A DNA stretch of 64,000 nucleotides from Palsa-506 sp963836355 (lineage in GTDB: Bacteria > Actinomycetota > Actinomycetes > Streptosporangiales > Streptosporangiaceae). Made by a program: the position numbers and the translations under genes. Location: NCBI GenBank assembly GCA_963836355.1, contig CAWIJO010000002.1, positions 806,001 to 870,000 on the forward strand, read 5' to 3'. Under the pieces are notes generated by a model. The model made no database searches. It was not told the origin of the DNA and was given only the letters and a program-made list of their open reading frames with translations. Shown one piece after another: positions 16,122 through 25,059 of the stretch (its first letter is position 1; every line of letters begins with the position of its first letter).

Positions 16122-17831
16122 TCACTTCGGCCCACCGATGGACTGGCGGTGCTCAAGCGCGCGATCCCGGCCGGTCCTGATGTGCGGGTAGTGCAAGTCG
16201 AACGCGGGCCGCTCCGACCTGATTCGCGGTATCGACGTGAAATTGTGCCGCGGCGGCGGGCACGAGGTCGCCCATTCCAGCGAATTCGCGAAGCCCCACG
16301 GATCGTCGGCGGTTACCCTTTCCCCGTGCTTGTGCGTCTTGTAGATGTTGTACAGGAAGATAAGTGTCGAGGCGCCCAGGATGAATGATCCGACTGTCGA
16401 AATCTGGTTCAGCGTCGTGACATTGCCGGGCAGGTCCGGATAGTTCGCGATGCGTCGCGGCATTCCCTCAACGCCGACCCAGTGCTGCACAAGGAATGTC
16501 ATGTTGAAGCCGATGAAGACGGCCCAGAAGTGCCATTTCCCGAGCGTGTGGTCGAGCATCTTGCCGGTGAACTTCGGCCACCAGAAGTAGAAGCCGCCGA
16601 ACATGCAGAACACGACCGTGCCGAACAGCACGTAATGGAAATGCGCGACCACGAAGTACGAGTCGCTGACCGCGAAGTCCAGCGGCGGCGATGCCAGAAT
16701 GACCCCGGTCAGGCCGCCGAAGAGAAACACGATCATGAAGCCGAGAATGAACAGCATAGCGGGCTCGAATGTCAGCTGGCCGCGCCAGATCGTGCCGACC
16801 CAGTTGAAGAACTTGACTCCCGTCGGCACTGCGATCAGGAAGGTCATGAAAGAGAAGAACGGCAGCAGCACCGCGCCGGTGGTGAACATGTGGTGCGCCC
16901 ACACGGTCATGGACAGGCCGGCGATCGCGATGGTGGCGCCGACTAGGCCCTTGTACCCGAAGAGCGGCTTGCGGCTGAAGACGGGCAGGATCTCGGTGGC
17001 GATGCCGAAGAACGGAATCGCCACGATATAGACCTCCGGATGGCCGAAGAACCAGAACAGGTGCTGCCACAGCAACGCGCCCCCGCTGCTGGCGCTGAAC
17101 ACCTGCGCGCCAAGCTTGCGGTCGATCTCGAGCACCAGCAGCGCGGCGGCGAGCACGGGGAAGGCCAGCAGCACCAGCATGCTGGTGAGCAGGATGTTCC
17201 AGGTGAACATCGGCATCCGGAACATGGTCATGCCAGGCGCGCGCATGCAGATGATCGTGGTGACGAAGTTGACGCCGCCGAGGATCGTGCCGAGTCCGGA
17301 CAGGACCAGGCCCATGATCCACATGTCGCCGCCGATCCCGGGCGAGTACAGCGAGCTGGTCAGCGGCGAGTACGCATACCAGCCGAAGGCGGCGGCACCG
17401 CCCGGGGTGATGAAGCTCAGCAACAAGATCACGCCGCCGAAGGCGAACATGTAGTAGCTCAGCAGGTTGAGCCGCGGGAACGCCACGTCCGGCGCGCCGA
17501 TCTGCAACGGCATGATCTCGTTCGCAAAGCCCACGAACAGCGGGGTGGCGAAGAGCAGCAGCATGATCGTGCCGTGCATGGTAAACAGCTCGTTGTACTG
17601 CTGGTCGGAGACCAGGTGGTTGTCCGGAGTCCAGAGCTGCGCCCGCATGATCATCGCCATCAGGCCGGCGACCATGAAAAAGGCGAACGATGTGATCAGG
17701 TACAGATGGCCGATGATCTTGTGATCGGTGGAGGACAGCCAGTCGGCGAGCAGAGAACCCTTGCGGTAGCTGGCCGGGGCCGCAACCGGCGCCGGGCTCG
17801 CGGCCGGGACCGGTGGATTGATCGTGCTCAC
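16122..17831 (-). CDS. ctaD: Cytochrome c oxidase subunit I
   Basis: 569-aa catalytic subunit of the aa3 oxidase with twelve membrane helices. Metal ligands are visible: heme a His in MHGTIM, the Cu-B His and cross-linked Tyr in GHPEVYI, the His pair in WAHHMFTTG, and the heme His residues in HFHYVLFG. It reduces O2 and pumps protons. The chosen GTG shares GTGA (17828-17831) with the ctaC stop, so translation is coupled; the upstream in-frame extension overlaps ctaC and is rejected. The C-terminal 60 residues are polar. Confidence 0.96.
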   Translation of the reverse strand: MSTINPPVPAASPAPVAAPASYRKGSLLADWLSSTDHKIIGHLYLITSFAFFMVAGLMAMIMRAQLWTPDNHLVSDQQYNELFTMHGTIMLLLFATPLFVGFANEIMPLQIGAPDVAFPRLNLLSYYMFAFGGVILLLSFITPGGAAAFGWYAYSPLTSSLYSPGIGGDMWIMGLVLSGLGTILGGVNFVTTIICMRAPGMTMFRMPMFTWNILLTSMLVLLAFPVLAAALLVLEIDRKLGAQVFSASSGGALLWQHLFWFFGHPEVYIVAIPFFGIATEILPVFSRKPLFGYKGLVGATIAIAGLSMTVWAHHMFTTGAVLLPFFSFMTFLIAVPTGVKFFNWVGTIWRGQLTFEPAMLFILGFMIVFLFGGLTGVILASPPLDFAVSDSYFVVAHFHYVLFGTVVFCMFGGFYFWWPKFTGKMLDHTLGKWHFWAVFIGFNMTFLVQHWVGVEGMPRRIANYPDLPGNVTTLNQISTVGSFILGASTLIFLYNIYKTHKHGERVTADDPWGFANSLEWATSCPPPRHNFTSIPRIRSERPAFDLHYPHIRTGRDRALEHRQSIGGPK

Positions 17832-18733
17832 TGAGCACCCCCAGATGCCTTCTGCAGCGCCTGCTGCGTCGTAATCCACTGCCGGAACTGCTGCGGCGTA
17901 ACGATCTTCAGGGTGAACAGCATGCGGCTGTGATAAACGCCGCAAAGCTCGCTGCAGCGACCGGTGAACTGGCCTGTCTTGGTCGGGGTCACCTCGAAAT
18001 GGTTGGGATGGTTGGGCAGGACGTCCCGCTTGAACTGGAACGGCACTACCCAGAACGCGTGGATAACGTCAGTCGAGTACAGATTGAATTGGACCGTCTC
18101 ATTGGTGGGGATCTCAAGCACCGGCAGCTTGCCCGGCCACATCGATCCGAGCGAGGTGACTTTCGTGCTGGTGCCCGTCACGTCGTACTGCGGGTACTGG
18201 AACTCCCAGCTCCACTGGAATCCGGTCACGTTCACGATCACGTCCGGATGCGCTGTCAGCCTGTCGATGTAGTTCTCGTCCCTGGCGGTGAAGTAGAACA
18301 GCACTCCGACCATGATGAAGGGCACGACCGTATAGAGGAACTCGATCGGCAGGTTGTACCTGACCTGGTGCGGCACCCGGTCGGAGCGCTTGCGGTAGAA
18401 GATCACCGCCCAGATGATCAACCCCCACACGATGATGCCGACTGCCCAGGCCGCGGCCCAGGAGCCCTGCCAGAGCGTCAGCGTCACCTGGCCCTGCTTG
18501 GTGACAGGCACCACGAATCCCATCCGGGTGAACGCCGTCGATTTACATCCGGTCGTGACCGCGACCAGCATGGCCGCCAGCGCGGCGCGCGGCGCCCAGG
18601 TGCGGAGGCGGCGCGCGCCACCGGGGCGCGGCAGCGCCATTTCCTCGGCCATGGCCTGGCCTGGCGGGCGGCCTCGCGCGGCGGCGGCCCTGTCGGCGCC
18701 ATCTCGGCGTGGCGCGCTGCGGTTGGGACTCAC
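17828..18733 (-). CDS. ctaC: Cytochrome c oxidase subunit II
   Basis: 301-aa subunit II. An N-terminal signal region ends in VTTGC, a possible lipobox with Cys63. Two membrane helices follow (about 88-112, 132-150), then the periplasmic Cu-A domain. The Cu-A centre is complete in CSELCGVYHSRM plus the upstream His in STDVIHAFWV. Electron entry point from QcrC. GTG start. First gene of the minus-strand ctaC-ctaD-ctaF operon. Confidence 0.94.
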   Translation of the reverse strand: MSPNRSAPRRDGADRAAAARGRPPGQAMAEEMALPRPGGARRLRTWAPRAALAAMLVAVTTGCKSTAFTRMGFVVPVTKQGQVTLTLWQGSWAAAWAVGIIVWGLIIWAVIFYRKRSDRVPHQVRYNLPIEFLYTVVPFIMVGVLFYFTARDENYIDRLTAHPDVIVNVTGFQWSWEFQYPQYDVTGTSTKVTSLGSMWPGKLPVLEIPTNETVQFNLYSTDVIHAFWVVPFQFKRDVLPNHPNHFEVTPTKTGQFTGRCSELCGVYHSRMLFTLKIVTPQQFRQWITTQQALQKASGGAQ

Positions 18734-18893
18734 AGATTGCCTTCCCAGCGGATGACTCCCGGCTCCACTGGCCGGTCCTTTGCTCGTCCTACAGCTTGTC
18801 GTGGAAACAGTACCGCGAAGCCTCCGCCGACCGGGAGGGACCCCTGGTGTGTTGGGTGCCGGTCAATGCGCGCGCTTACTCACGGCGACGTCT

Positions 18894-18915
18894 GGGTATC
18901 GCTACGGTGATACCC
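18894..18915. promoter_or_regulatory. 22-bp palindrome between ctaC and tusA
   Basis: GGGTATC (18894-18900) and GATACCC (18909-18915) form a perfect inverted repeat with an 8-base centre in the 293-bp divergent gap between ctaC and tusA. It has the size of a dimeric-repressor operator. No other gene is seen in this gap. Confidence 0.45.
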
Positions 18916-19026
18916 GATAGGAACACAGTTCAGGAAATTCCCGGCCGCCCGGCAGCCGGCCGGGCAGCGGCGTACCGTGGCGGCCTGGCCAGGTACGGCC
19001 GAGAACCCAGACGTGGAGGTGACCGC

Positions 19027-19293
19027 GTGACCCCAGCTACGCCACCCGCGGGCGCGCTCCCGTCGGCGCCGGCCCTGACAATCGACGCACTCGGCCGGAA
19101 ATGCCCGATTCCGATCATCATGCTGGCCGAGCGCATCAGGGAAGTCCGGGTCGGGCAGGTGGTTGCGGTACTCGCCGACGATCCCGCCGCACGGAGCGAC
19201 GTGCCTGCCTGGTGCGCGATCAAGTCGCAGGAATTCCTCACCGCGGTCGACCTGCCCAGTGGCTGGGCTTTCCTGATCAGGCGCAGCTACTGA
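19027..19293 (+). CDS. TusA-family sulfur carrier
   Basis: 88-aa single-domain TusA/SirA-like protein. The active cysteine lies in LGRKCPIPIIMLAERI, matching the CPxP signature, and a second motif LADDPAARSDVPAWC follows. These proteins carry persulfide sulfur for thiolation of tRNA or cofactors; the partner here is not evident. The GTG start has GGAGGTGACC directly upstream and excludes a longer in-frame extension. A 16-bp tandem repeat begins at its stop codon. Confidence 0.9.
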   Translation: MTPATPPAGALPSAPALTIDALGRKCPIPIIMLAERIREVRVGQVVAVLADDPAARSDVPAWCAIKSQEFLTAVDLPSGWAFLIRRSY

Positions 19294-19356
19294 CCGCCCG
19301 GGGCTGCTGACCGCCGGGGCTGCTGACCGCCGGGGCTGCTGACCGCCCGCGGCTGG
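19290..19356. repeat. 16-17-bp tandem repeat (4 units)
   Basis: CTGACCGCCGGGGCTG is repeated four times, beginning within the tusA stop codon; outer copies have an extra C or one change. Confidence 0.85.
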
Positions 19357-19381
19357 CCGCTCAGCTGCGCTGGTCGGCTTG

Positions 19382-20356
19382 TCAGCTGTAATGCCGCGCG
19401 ATGTCCATGGCGGCCTGCGGGCCGTAGGCACCGGTGATCCGCTCGGCAAGCTGGCCCGGCTTCAGCTCGTATTCCTGGGTGCCGACGGTCTCCAGCGCGT
19501 GCACGGCAATCATGTTGCCGAGCTGGGCTGCCCGTTCCAGCGACAGCCCCCAGGCGGTCGCGGCAAGGAAACCGGCGCGGAACGCGTCCCCGGCGCCGGT
19601 CGGCTCCTGCGGCACGACTCCAGGCACCGGCCCGACGATCACCGGCGGCTCGCCTCGCCGGTCAACCCGTGCCCCTGCCCCGCCCAGCGTGGTTACCCTG
19701 GTCCCCACGTGCTCGCAGATCTCGCCGCCGGTCCAGCCGGTCTTGCGCTCGGTCAAGGTGGCCTCGTACTCGTTACAGAAAAGGTACGTGGCGCCGTCGA
19801 CCAAGTCGCGCACCTCTTCGCCGTCCAGCCTGGCCAGCTGCCAGGACGTGTCGGTGGCGAACGGGATGCCGTGCTTGCGGCACTGCGCGGTGAAGGCGGT
19901 CATCGCCTCAGGATCGCTCGCGCCGATCAGCACCAGGTCGAAGCCGCCGGCCCGGCCGGCCACCGAGGAGAGGTCGATCTCCTTGTCCTCGCTCATCGCG
20001 CCTGGGTAGAAGGACGCAATCTGGTTCATGTCCAGATCCGTCGTGCCTACGAAGCGTGCCGTGTGGTGCAGCGCCGACTCGGTCACGCCGGCGGTGTCCA
20101 CCCCATGCCCCTCCAGCCAGCCGCGGTACTCGGCGAAGTCCGTCCCCGTAGTGCCGATGAGCAGCGGGCGCAGGCCGAGGCAGCCGAGGCCGAAGGCAAT
20201 GTTGGCGGCTACCCCGCCCCGCCTGATCACGAGCTTGTCGACGAGGAAGGACAGCGCTACCTTGTCGAGCTTGTCCGGGACCAGCTGCTCGACGAAGCGG
20301 CCGGGAAAGGTCATGAGGTGATCAGTAGCGATCGACCCTGTCACGGCTATGCGCAC
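19382..20356 (-). CDS. PfkB-family carbohydrate/adenosine kinase
   Basis: 324-aa ribokinase-fold kinase. N-terminal MRIAVTGSIATDHLMTFPGRF, the substrate-binding GG in RRGGVAANIAF, and the C-terminal anion-hole motif EPTGAGDAFRAGF with the catalytic Asp are all present. From memory, the Streptomyces protein of this group beside the cytochrome cluster has been treated as an adenosine/sugar kinase; the substrate here is not known. The GTG at 20354-20356 gives the usual family start, with AAGAAGGG upstream; a longer in-frame ATG is less likely. Confidence 0.88.
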   Translation of the reverse strand: MRIAVTGSIATDHLMTFPGRFVEQLVPDKLDKVALSFLVDKLVIRRGGVAANIAFGLGCLGLRPLLIGTTGTDFAEYRGWLEGHGVDTAGVTESALHHTARFVGTTDLDMNQIASFYPGAMSEDKEIDLSSVAGRAGGFDLVLIGASDPEAMTAFTAQCRKHGIPFATDTSWQLARLDGEEVRDLVDGATYLFCNEYEATLTERKTGWTGGEICEHVGTRVTTLGGAGARVDRRGEPPVIVGPVPGVVPQEPTGAGDAFRAGFLAATAWGLSLERAAQLGNMIAVHALETVGTQEYELKPGQLAERITGAYGPQAAMDIARHYS

Positions 20357-20500
20357 GGCGGGTTCGCCCTTCTTAGCGGCCGGCATCGGTGGCACACAGT
20401 ACCGCGCGGGCCGCGGCTTGCGAAGGCGACCAGGGCCGGACGGTGGCGCCGGTCCGGCGCCAGCCTATGGCGCGACGCGCGCACCGGACGGCGCGCTGGA

Positions 20501-20851
20501 TCAGTGGAAGGAGTCGCCGCAGGCGCAGGAGCCGGTCGCGTTCGGATTGTCGATCGTGAAGCCCTGCTTCTCGATCGTGTCCACGAAGTCGATCGTGGCG
20601 CCGCTCAGGTACGGTGCGCTCATCTTGTCGGTGACGACCTGCACGCCGCTGAAATCACTGACGACGTCGCCGTCCATCTGGCGCTCGTCGAAATAAAGCT
20701 GGTAACGCAGGCCCGAGCAGCCGCCCGGCTGCACCGCTATGCGCAGCCTCAGGTCATCGCGGCCTTCCTGGGTGAGCAGGTTGCTCACCTTCACCGCGGC
20801 CACGTCCGTGAGCTTTATGCCCTGCGTGGTGGTCTCGTCCTGAACAGTCAT
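20501..20851 (-). CDS. erpA: A-type iron-sulfur cluster insertion protein
   Basis: 116-aa HesB/IscA-family protein. The three conserved cysteines are present: one in VQPGGCSGLRY and two in the C-terminal SCACGDSF. A-type carriers receive Fe-S clusters and insert them into target enzymes; obvious clients in this window would be the Rieske protein and others. ATG 20851 has AGGAG nine bases upstream. It follows the PfkB kinase gene region on the same strand but with no tight spacing. Confidence 0.93.
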   Translation of the reverse strand: MTVQDETTTQGIKLTDVAAVKVSNLLTQEGRDDLRLRIAVQPGGCSGLRYQLYFDERQMDGDVVSDFSGVQVVTDKMSAPYLSGATIDFVDTIEKQGFTIDNPNATGSCACGDSFH

Positions 20852-20971
20852 CTCAGTTAGCTCCTGTTTCTGACGGGCCGCCGTCATCCCGGCGCTTTCC
20901 GTGCAACCTCAGCCTGTTGTGCCACCTCAACGATATGCCCTCCGCGGGCATTCCCGGTCGCGGCGGGGCGG

Positions 20972-21544
20972 TCACAGGCCAGGAGCACCCCATACCGGGA
21001 ACCAGCGGCCGAGGTCGGGCTCGACCTTCAGGTCGTCGCCGAGAGCGGCCCTGACCTGCATCTCCAGTGCGCTGTCCCGGCGCTCCCCGCCCAGTGGCAC
21101 GAACGGGTAGAACGTGCCGCGCTTGTACAGGTACACCAACCCGAGCCTGCGCCCGGCGGGACTGCGGAAACCCACTAGCGTGCAAAGCAGCTGCGGACCG
21201 AACCCGCCCTGCTGAAGCGACGAGTTCACCGCGTGCAGGTCGGTGACCAGCCCCTCGACGTCATCGCTGGTGTGGTGGCAGACCAGCCAGGTGAAGCCGT
21301 AGGAGTCGGACGACACCTCCACCGGCAGCTTGCCCGAGCCCATGTCGAGCAGCTCCCTGACGTCCTTCTCGATGTCGCTGAACGCCCGGCCCTCGGCCGC
21401 ACGGAAGCACACCGAGCCCGATCCGGTTGGCTGCAGGTCCATGGCCGCCTGCAGCGTGACCGCGGCCGACGGCAGCGCGAACAATGCGTCCAGGTTCGGT
21501 GCCACCGGCTTGGTCCGGCCGAGGATCGTGTCGAGGAACCCCAC
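20972..21544 (-). CDS. pspAB: PspA-associated protein PspAB
   Basis: 190-aa soluble alpha/beta protein opening MGFLDTILGRTKPVAPNLDALFALPSA, the recognisable start of actinobacterial PspAB. Its molecular role is unknown; it occurs in Psp membrane-stress operons. It is last in pspA-pspAA-htpX-pspAB, 51 bases after htpX, with GGAGG before the ATG. Confidence 0.88.
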   Translation of the reverse strand: MGFLDTILGRTKPVAPNLDALFALPSAAVTLQAAMDLQPTGSGSVCFRAAEGRAFSDIEKDVRELLDMGSGKLPVEVSSDSYGFTWLVCHHTSDDVEGLVTDLHAVNSSLQQGGFGPQLLCTLVGFRSPAGRRLGLVYLYKRGTFYPFVPLGGERRDSALEMQVRAALGDDLKVEPDLGRWFPVWGAPGL

Positions 21545-21595
21545 CTGGAAACCTCCGGGGCATCGGGCGGCCCGCCAGCCGGCGGGCCGCGATGG

Positions 21596-22552
21596 CTACC
21601 TGCTCAGCTGCTTAGAGATCTTCGCCAGCTCCGCCAGCCGCCGCTCCAGCGACGGGTGAGTGGAGAACAGCGACGAGAGGGTCACCTGGCCGCGGCCCTT
21701 CGAGAATGCCGGGGCGAAGTAGAAGGCGTTCAGCGGCTCCGCCGCCCGCAGGTCCCTGGTGGGAATCCTGGCCATGTCGCCGGTCACCTTCTGCAGGGCG
21801 CTGGCGAGCGATGACGGCTTGCCGGTCAGCAGCGCGCCGGACCGGTCGGCGGACAGCTCGCGGTACCTGGAGAGCAGCCGGATCAGCAGGAAGCTGATCG
21901 CGTAGACCACAATGCCGACCACCATGACCGCCAGGATGACCGGCAGCGCGCCCTGGTTGTTGCCGTTGTTGTTGTTGCTCCGGCCGCCGCCCCCGAACAG
22001 CTCGGAGTAGAACGCGAACCTGACCACGAGAGCGGCCACGATGCCGAGGAACGACGCCAGGGTCATCACCGCGACGTCCTTGTGCGCCACGTGCGACATC
22101 TCGTGCGCGATCACGCCTTCTAGCTCGTCCGGGTCGAGGCGCCGCAGCAGGCCCTCGGTGACGCAGACCACGGCCACCTTGCTGCTGCGCCCGGTGGCGA
22201 AGGCATTCGGCATGTCGGTCGGCGCGATCGCGACCCGCGGCTTGGGCATGTCCGCCAGCGCGCACAACCGGTCGATCAGCCCGTGCAGCTCCGGAGCCTG
22301 CTGCGGGCTGACTTCCCTGGCGCCGGACGCGCGCAGGGCGATCTTGTCGGACCAGAAGTAGGAGACGAACGCCGTGCCGATGCCGAACAGTGCCGCGATG
22401 AACACGATGCCGGCGCTGCTGACATTGGAGAACGCGCCGAGCAAGTAGACCAGCGCGGCGATGAAAGCGACGAAGACGAGGCCGAGCAGGAACATCGTCG
22501 CGCCCATCCGCGCGATGAGCCCCCGGTCGGTCGCATAGCGGGTCCGCGCCAT
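21596..22552 (-). CDS. htpX: Membrane M48 zinc protease HtpX
   Basis: 318-aa integral membrane metalloprotease. It has two N-terminal helices (about 18-65), the zinc site HEMSH in EGVIAHEMSHVAHKD, a second helix pair, and the downstream Glu region YRELSADRSGALLTG. A Gly/Asn-rich cytoplasmic loop (GGGGRSNNNNGNNQG) lies between helices. HtpX degrades damaged membrane proteins. ATG 22552 has GGAGG eight bases upstream; a longer frame is rejected. Placement inside the Psp operon suggests joint use in envelope stress. Confidence 0.93.
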   Translation of the reverse strand: MARTRYATDRGLIARMGATMFLLGLVFVAFIAALVYLLGAFSNVSSAGIVFIAALFGIGTAFVSYFWSDKIALRASGAREVSPQQAPELHGLIDRLCALADMPKPRVAIAPTDMPNAFATGRSSKVAVVCVTEGLLRRLDPDELEGVIAHEMSHVAHKDVAVMTLASFLGIVAALVVRFAFYSELFGGGGRSNNNNGNNQGALPVILAVMVVGIVVYAISFLLIRLLSRYRELSADRSGALLTGKPSSLASALQKVTGDMARIPTRDLRAAEPLNAFYFAPAFSKGRGQVTLSSLFSTHPSLERRLAELAKISKQLSR

Positions 22553-22765
22553 CGGCGGAGCCTCCGTTTCGGTTCCGGCTGCGCTGTGCCAGCCGCTTGA
22601 TGCCATTACACCCCACCGGCGGCACCACCATGCACATGCCCGGGGACTGGCGCGCCGGCACAGCGGGCCGGGCGGCCGGCCCGAATTCGCCGGCATCCTG
22701 GCAACGGACGGCCGCCCCCGAACGTTCCCGCACGCCGGAGGGCAGCCGGGAACGCCGCGGGCGGC

Positions 22766-23044
22766 TCAGCCCGGGATGAGCCCGTCGTCGGTGAGCAGCT
22801 TGCGCACCTCGGTCATCGTCGCGTCCTCCTGCGGCAGGATCAGCTCGGACGGCTCGAGCGTGGCGTCCTCGACCGGCAGGCCGAGGGCGCGGACGCGCGA
22901 CAGCAGGTTGTCGAGCGCCATCGTGAACGCCGCCTCGTCGGCACGCTCGCAGGCAGCTTCCAGCTGCGCGTCCAGCGCGTTCAGCTCGGCCACCGCCGAG
23001 TCGTCGACCTCGAGCTGGCCTTCCCCGAGGATGCGGACGATCAC
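22766..23044 (-). CDS. pspAA: PspA-associated protein PspAA
   Basis: 92-aa protein MIVRILGEGQLEVDDSAVAELNALDAQLEAACE..., the standard PspAA sequence. The N-terminal half forms short strands and the rest is helical. Proposed to partner PspA at the membrane. The GTG start shares GTGA (23041-23044) with the pspA stop, so translation is coupled. Confidence 0.92.
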   Translation of the reverse strand: MIVRILGEGQLEVDDSAVAELNALDAQLEAACERADEAAFTMALDNLLSRVRALGLPVEDATLEPSELILPQEDATMTEVRKLLTDDGLIPG

Positions 23045-23850
23045 TGTCCCTCACCCGCTTGCTGGTGGTCGACGGGCTGCGCGGCAGTCGCCGGCGCCTG
23101 CCCGGCCTCAGCCGGCCCGGCCGATCCCTCCAGCTCGCGCGGCGCGCTGCCCTGGCCAAGCTCGGCCTTCATCCTGGCCAGTTCGCCATCCACGTCGTGA
23201 CTGGCGCCCATCCGGTCAAGCTCGGCCTGGATATCGTCCCTGGGACCGGAGACCACGTCGTCGAGCGCGCCGGAGGCCATCAGCTCGTCTATGGCGCCGG
23301 CCCTGGCCTTCATCTGCTCGGTCTTGTCCTCGGCCCGCTGGATCGCCATGCCAACATCGCCCATCTCCTCGGAGATGCCGGTGAAGGCCTCGTTGATCCT
23401 GGTCTGCGCTTCCGCCGCGGTGTAGGTGGCCTTGATGGTCTCCTTCTTGGTGCGGAACGCGTCGACCTTGGCCTGCAGCCGCTGCGAGGCGGCCGTCAGC
23501 TTCTCCTCCTCGCCCTGCAGCGAGGTGTACTGCGTCTGCAGGTCGGTCAGCTGGCCCTGGACGCCGGACTTGCGGGAAAGCGCCTCCCTGGCCAGGTCCT
23601 CTCGGCCGGCCGAGAGCGCGTCCCGGGCCTGCTTGTCAAGCTTGCCTGACGACTGCTCGAGTTGATTCATCTGCAGCTCGACCCGCTTGCGGGAGGTCGC
23701 CACGTCGGCGACCCCGCGGCGGACCTTCTGCAGCAGCTCAAGCTGCGTCTGATAGGAGTAATCCAGGGTTTCCCGAGGGTCTTCCATCTTGTCCAGGGCC
23801 TTATTGGCCTTGGCCCTGAAGATCATCGAAACCCGTTTCATCACGCTCAT
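23041..23850 (-). CDS. pspA: Phage-shock protein A (PspA/Vipp1 family)
   Basis: 269-aa coiled-coil protein of the ESCRT-III-like PspA family. The start MSVMKRVSMIFRAKANKALDKMEDP is an amphipathic membrane-binding helix followed by the family motif DPRETLDYSY; long helices run to about residue 220. The tail is Ala/Gly/Gln-rich. It coats damaged inner membrane and limits proton leak. ATG 23850 is twelve bases after GAGGGG. First gene of the Psp operon. Confidence 0.93.
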   Translation of the reverse strand: MSVMKRVSMIFRAKANKALDKMEDPRETLDYSYQTQLELLQKVRRGVADVATSRKRVELQMNQLEQSSGKLDKQARDALSAGREDLAREALSRKSGVQGQLTDLQTQYTSLQGEEEKLTAASQRLQAKVDAFRTKKETIKATYTAAEAQTRINEAFTGISEEMGDVGMAIQRAEDKTEQMKARAGAIDELMASGALDDVVSGPRDDIQAELDRMGASHDVDGELARMKAELGQGSAPRELEGSAGPAEAGQAPATAAQPVDHQQAGEGQ

Positions 23851-24305
23851 AGGCGCGATCATCCCCTCATCATGTTTACCGCTGCGCCGCAGCGCGGCGG
23901 GGCCGCGAACCGGCTTGCTGCACTGGTGCGGACGTTGCCGCCGGTGGTCTGGCTCCCAGCCTACGCGCGGCGCAGGCGAGCGTCACCAAAGAAGGTACGC
24001 GCCCCGCACCGCCGGCCAGCGGCCCGGTCCCGCTGTCCCGGCCAAACTCGCCCCGGCCGCCGGGCGCCCCCGGCCGGGCAGCGGACCGTCAGCGCGCACC
24101 AGGCGGCTGCGTGCACCCGCGCAGGCGGACCCGGCGCGCAGCCAAGGGCGGCAGCCGGACGGCCTCCGGACGGCCTCCGGACGGCCGCAGCCAACGGGCG
24201 GCGGAATAGGCGGCCTGGCGCAGCGCCCCGATTTGTCCTGGCGAGCCGCGATTTCCGTGCATGCGGCCTAGCGGCATGGTCGCCCTCTCCCGGTAAGCTG
24301 TGCGC
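23851..24305. other. 455-bp divergent intergenic region pspA / DUF3043 gene
   Basis: No credible gene. It must hold the Psp promoter (minus strand), which I cannot locate. It contains three 11-bp repeats (CCGGACGGCCT, 24155-24187) and, at the right end, TAAGCT (24294-24299) six bases before the next start. Confidence 0.6.
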
Positions 24306-24986
24306 GTGTTCCGACGACGCAGCGCCGACCCCGCAGGCAGCCCAGGGCAGCGGCCGGCCGCCGCACCGAAAAAGGGCTCATCCGGCCGAATCCAGCTCGG
24401 CGCCACCAACGGCGCCAGCGGTGCCGCCGCCGGGGCTGACGACGGCACCGCCAACGGGGCTGACCGGGCCGGCCTGACCGCGGGCAAGGGCAGGCCGACC
24501 CCGAAGCGCAGCGAGGCTGAGCGGCGGCGCCGGCAGCCTTACGCTGCCCCGGCCGACCGGAAGGCCGCGCTCGCGCAGAGCCGCGGCCGGGACCGGGAAA
24601 CCCGCAACAAGAAGTACGCGGCGATGCGGCGGGGCGAGGAATGGGCGCTGGCCGCCAAGGATCGCGGCCCGGTCCGCGCGCTCGCCCGCGACTACGTGGA
24701 CTCGCGGCGCCGGATCAGCGAGTACTACATGTACGGCCTCGGCGCGCTGGTGGTCCTGCTGTTCATCCCGGCCACCCGGCTGATCGTCGACTACCTGGTG
24801 CTCGGCGTCGTGCTGATCATGCTGGCCGAGGGCACCTTCCTCGGCCGCCGGGTGGTGAAGCTGGCCGCCGAGCGGTTCCCCGGCGAGCGCACCAAGGGCG
24901 TCAAGATCTACGCGGCGCTGCGGGCCATGCAGATCCGCAAGCTCCGGATGCCCTCGCCCAGGGTCAAGCCAGGCGACACGATCTGA
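24306..24986 (+). CDS. DUF3043 membrane protein
   Basis: 226-aa actinobacterial protein, opening MFRRRSADPAG as family members do. Residues 1-95 are charged and disordered; RRRRQPYAAPADRKAALAQSR is the conserved basic motif. Two helices follow (about 142-185, GLGALVVLLFIPATRLIV and YLVLGVVLIML), then the conserved C-terminus FPGERTKGVKIYAALRAMQIRKLRMPSPRVKPGD. Function unknown. GTG 24306, six bases after TAAGCT, is chosen over GTG 24300; a leaderless mRNA is likely. Confidence 0.88.
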   Translation: MFRRRSADPAGSPGQRPAAAPKKGSSGRIQLGATNGASGAAAGADDGTANGADRAGLTAGKGRPTPKRSEAERRRRQPYAAPADRKAALAQSRGRDRETRNKKYAAMRRGEEWALAAKDRGPVRALARDYVDSRRRISEYYMYGLGALVVLLFIPATRLIVDYLVLGVVLIMLAEGTFLGRRVVKLAAERFPGERTKGVKIYAALRAMQIRKLRMPSPRVKPGDTI

Positions 24987-25046
24987 GGCACGGCAGCGCG
25001 CCGAACGCGGGCGCAGGCCTCCGCCGAGGCGCGGCGAAGCTGGCAT

Positions 25047-25059
25047 TAGGGTCGGCAGC
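25047..25059 (+). promoter_or_regulatory. -10 box for a leaderless reductase mRNA
   Basis: TAGGGT (25047-25052) followed by seven bases and the ATG at 25060; no ribosome-binding site. Confidence 0.5.

Noticed and set aside
21612..23159. 515-residue minus-strand frame overlapping htpX, pspAA and pspA
   Set aside because: It runs through three real genes in another frame; Arg/Gly-rich and without a ribosome site.
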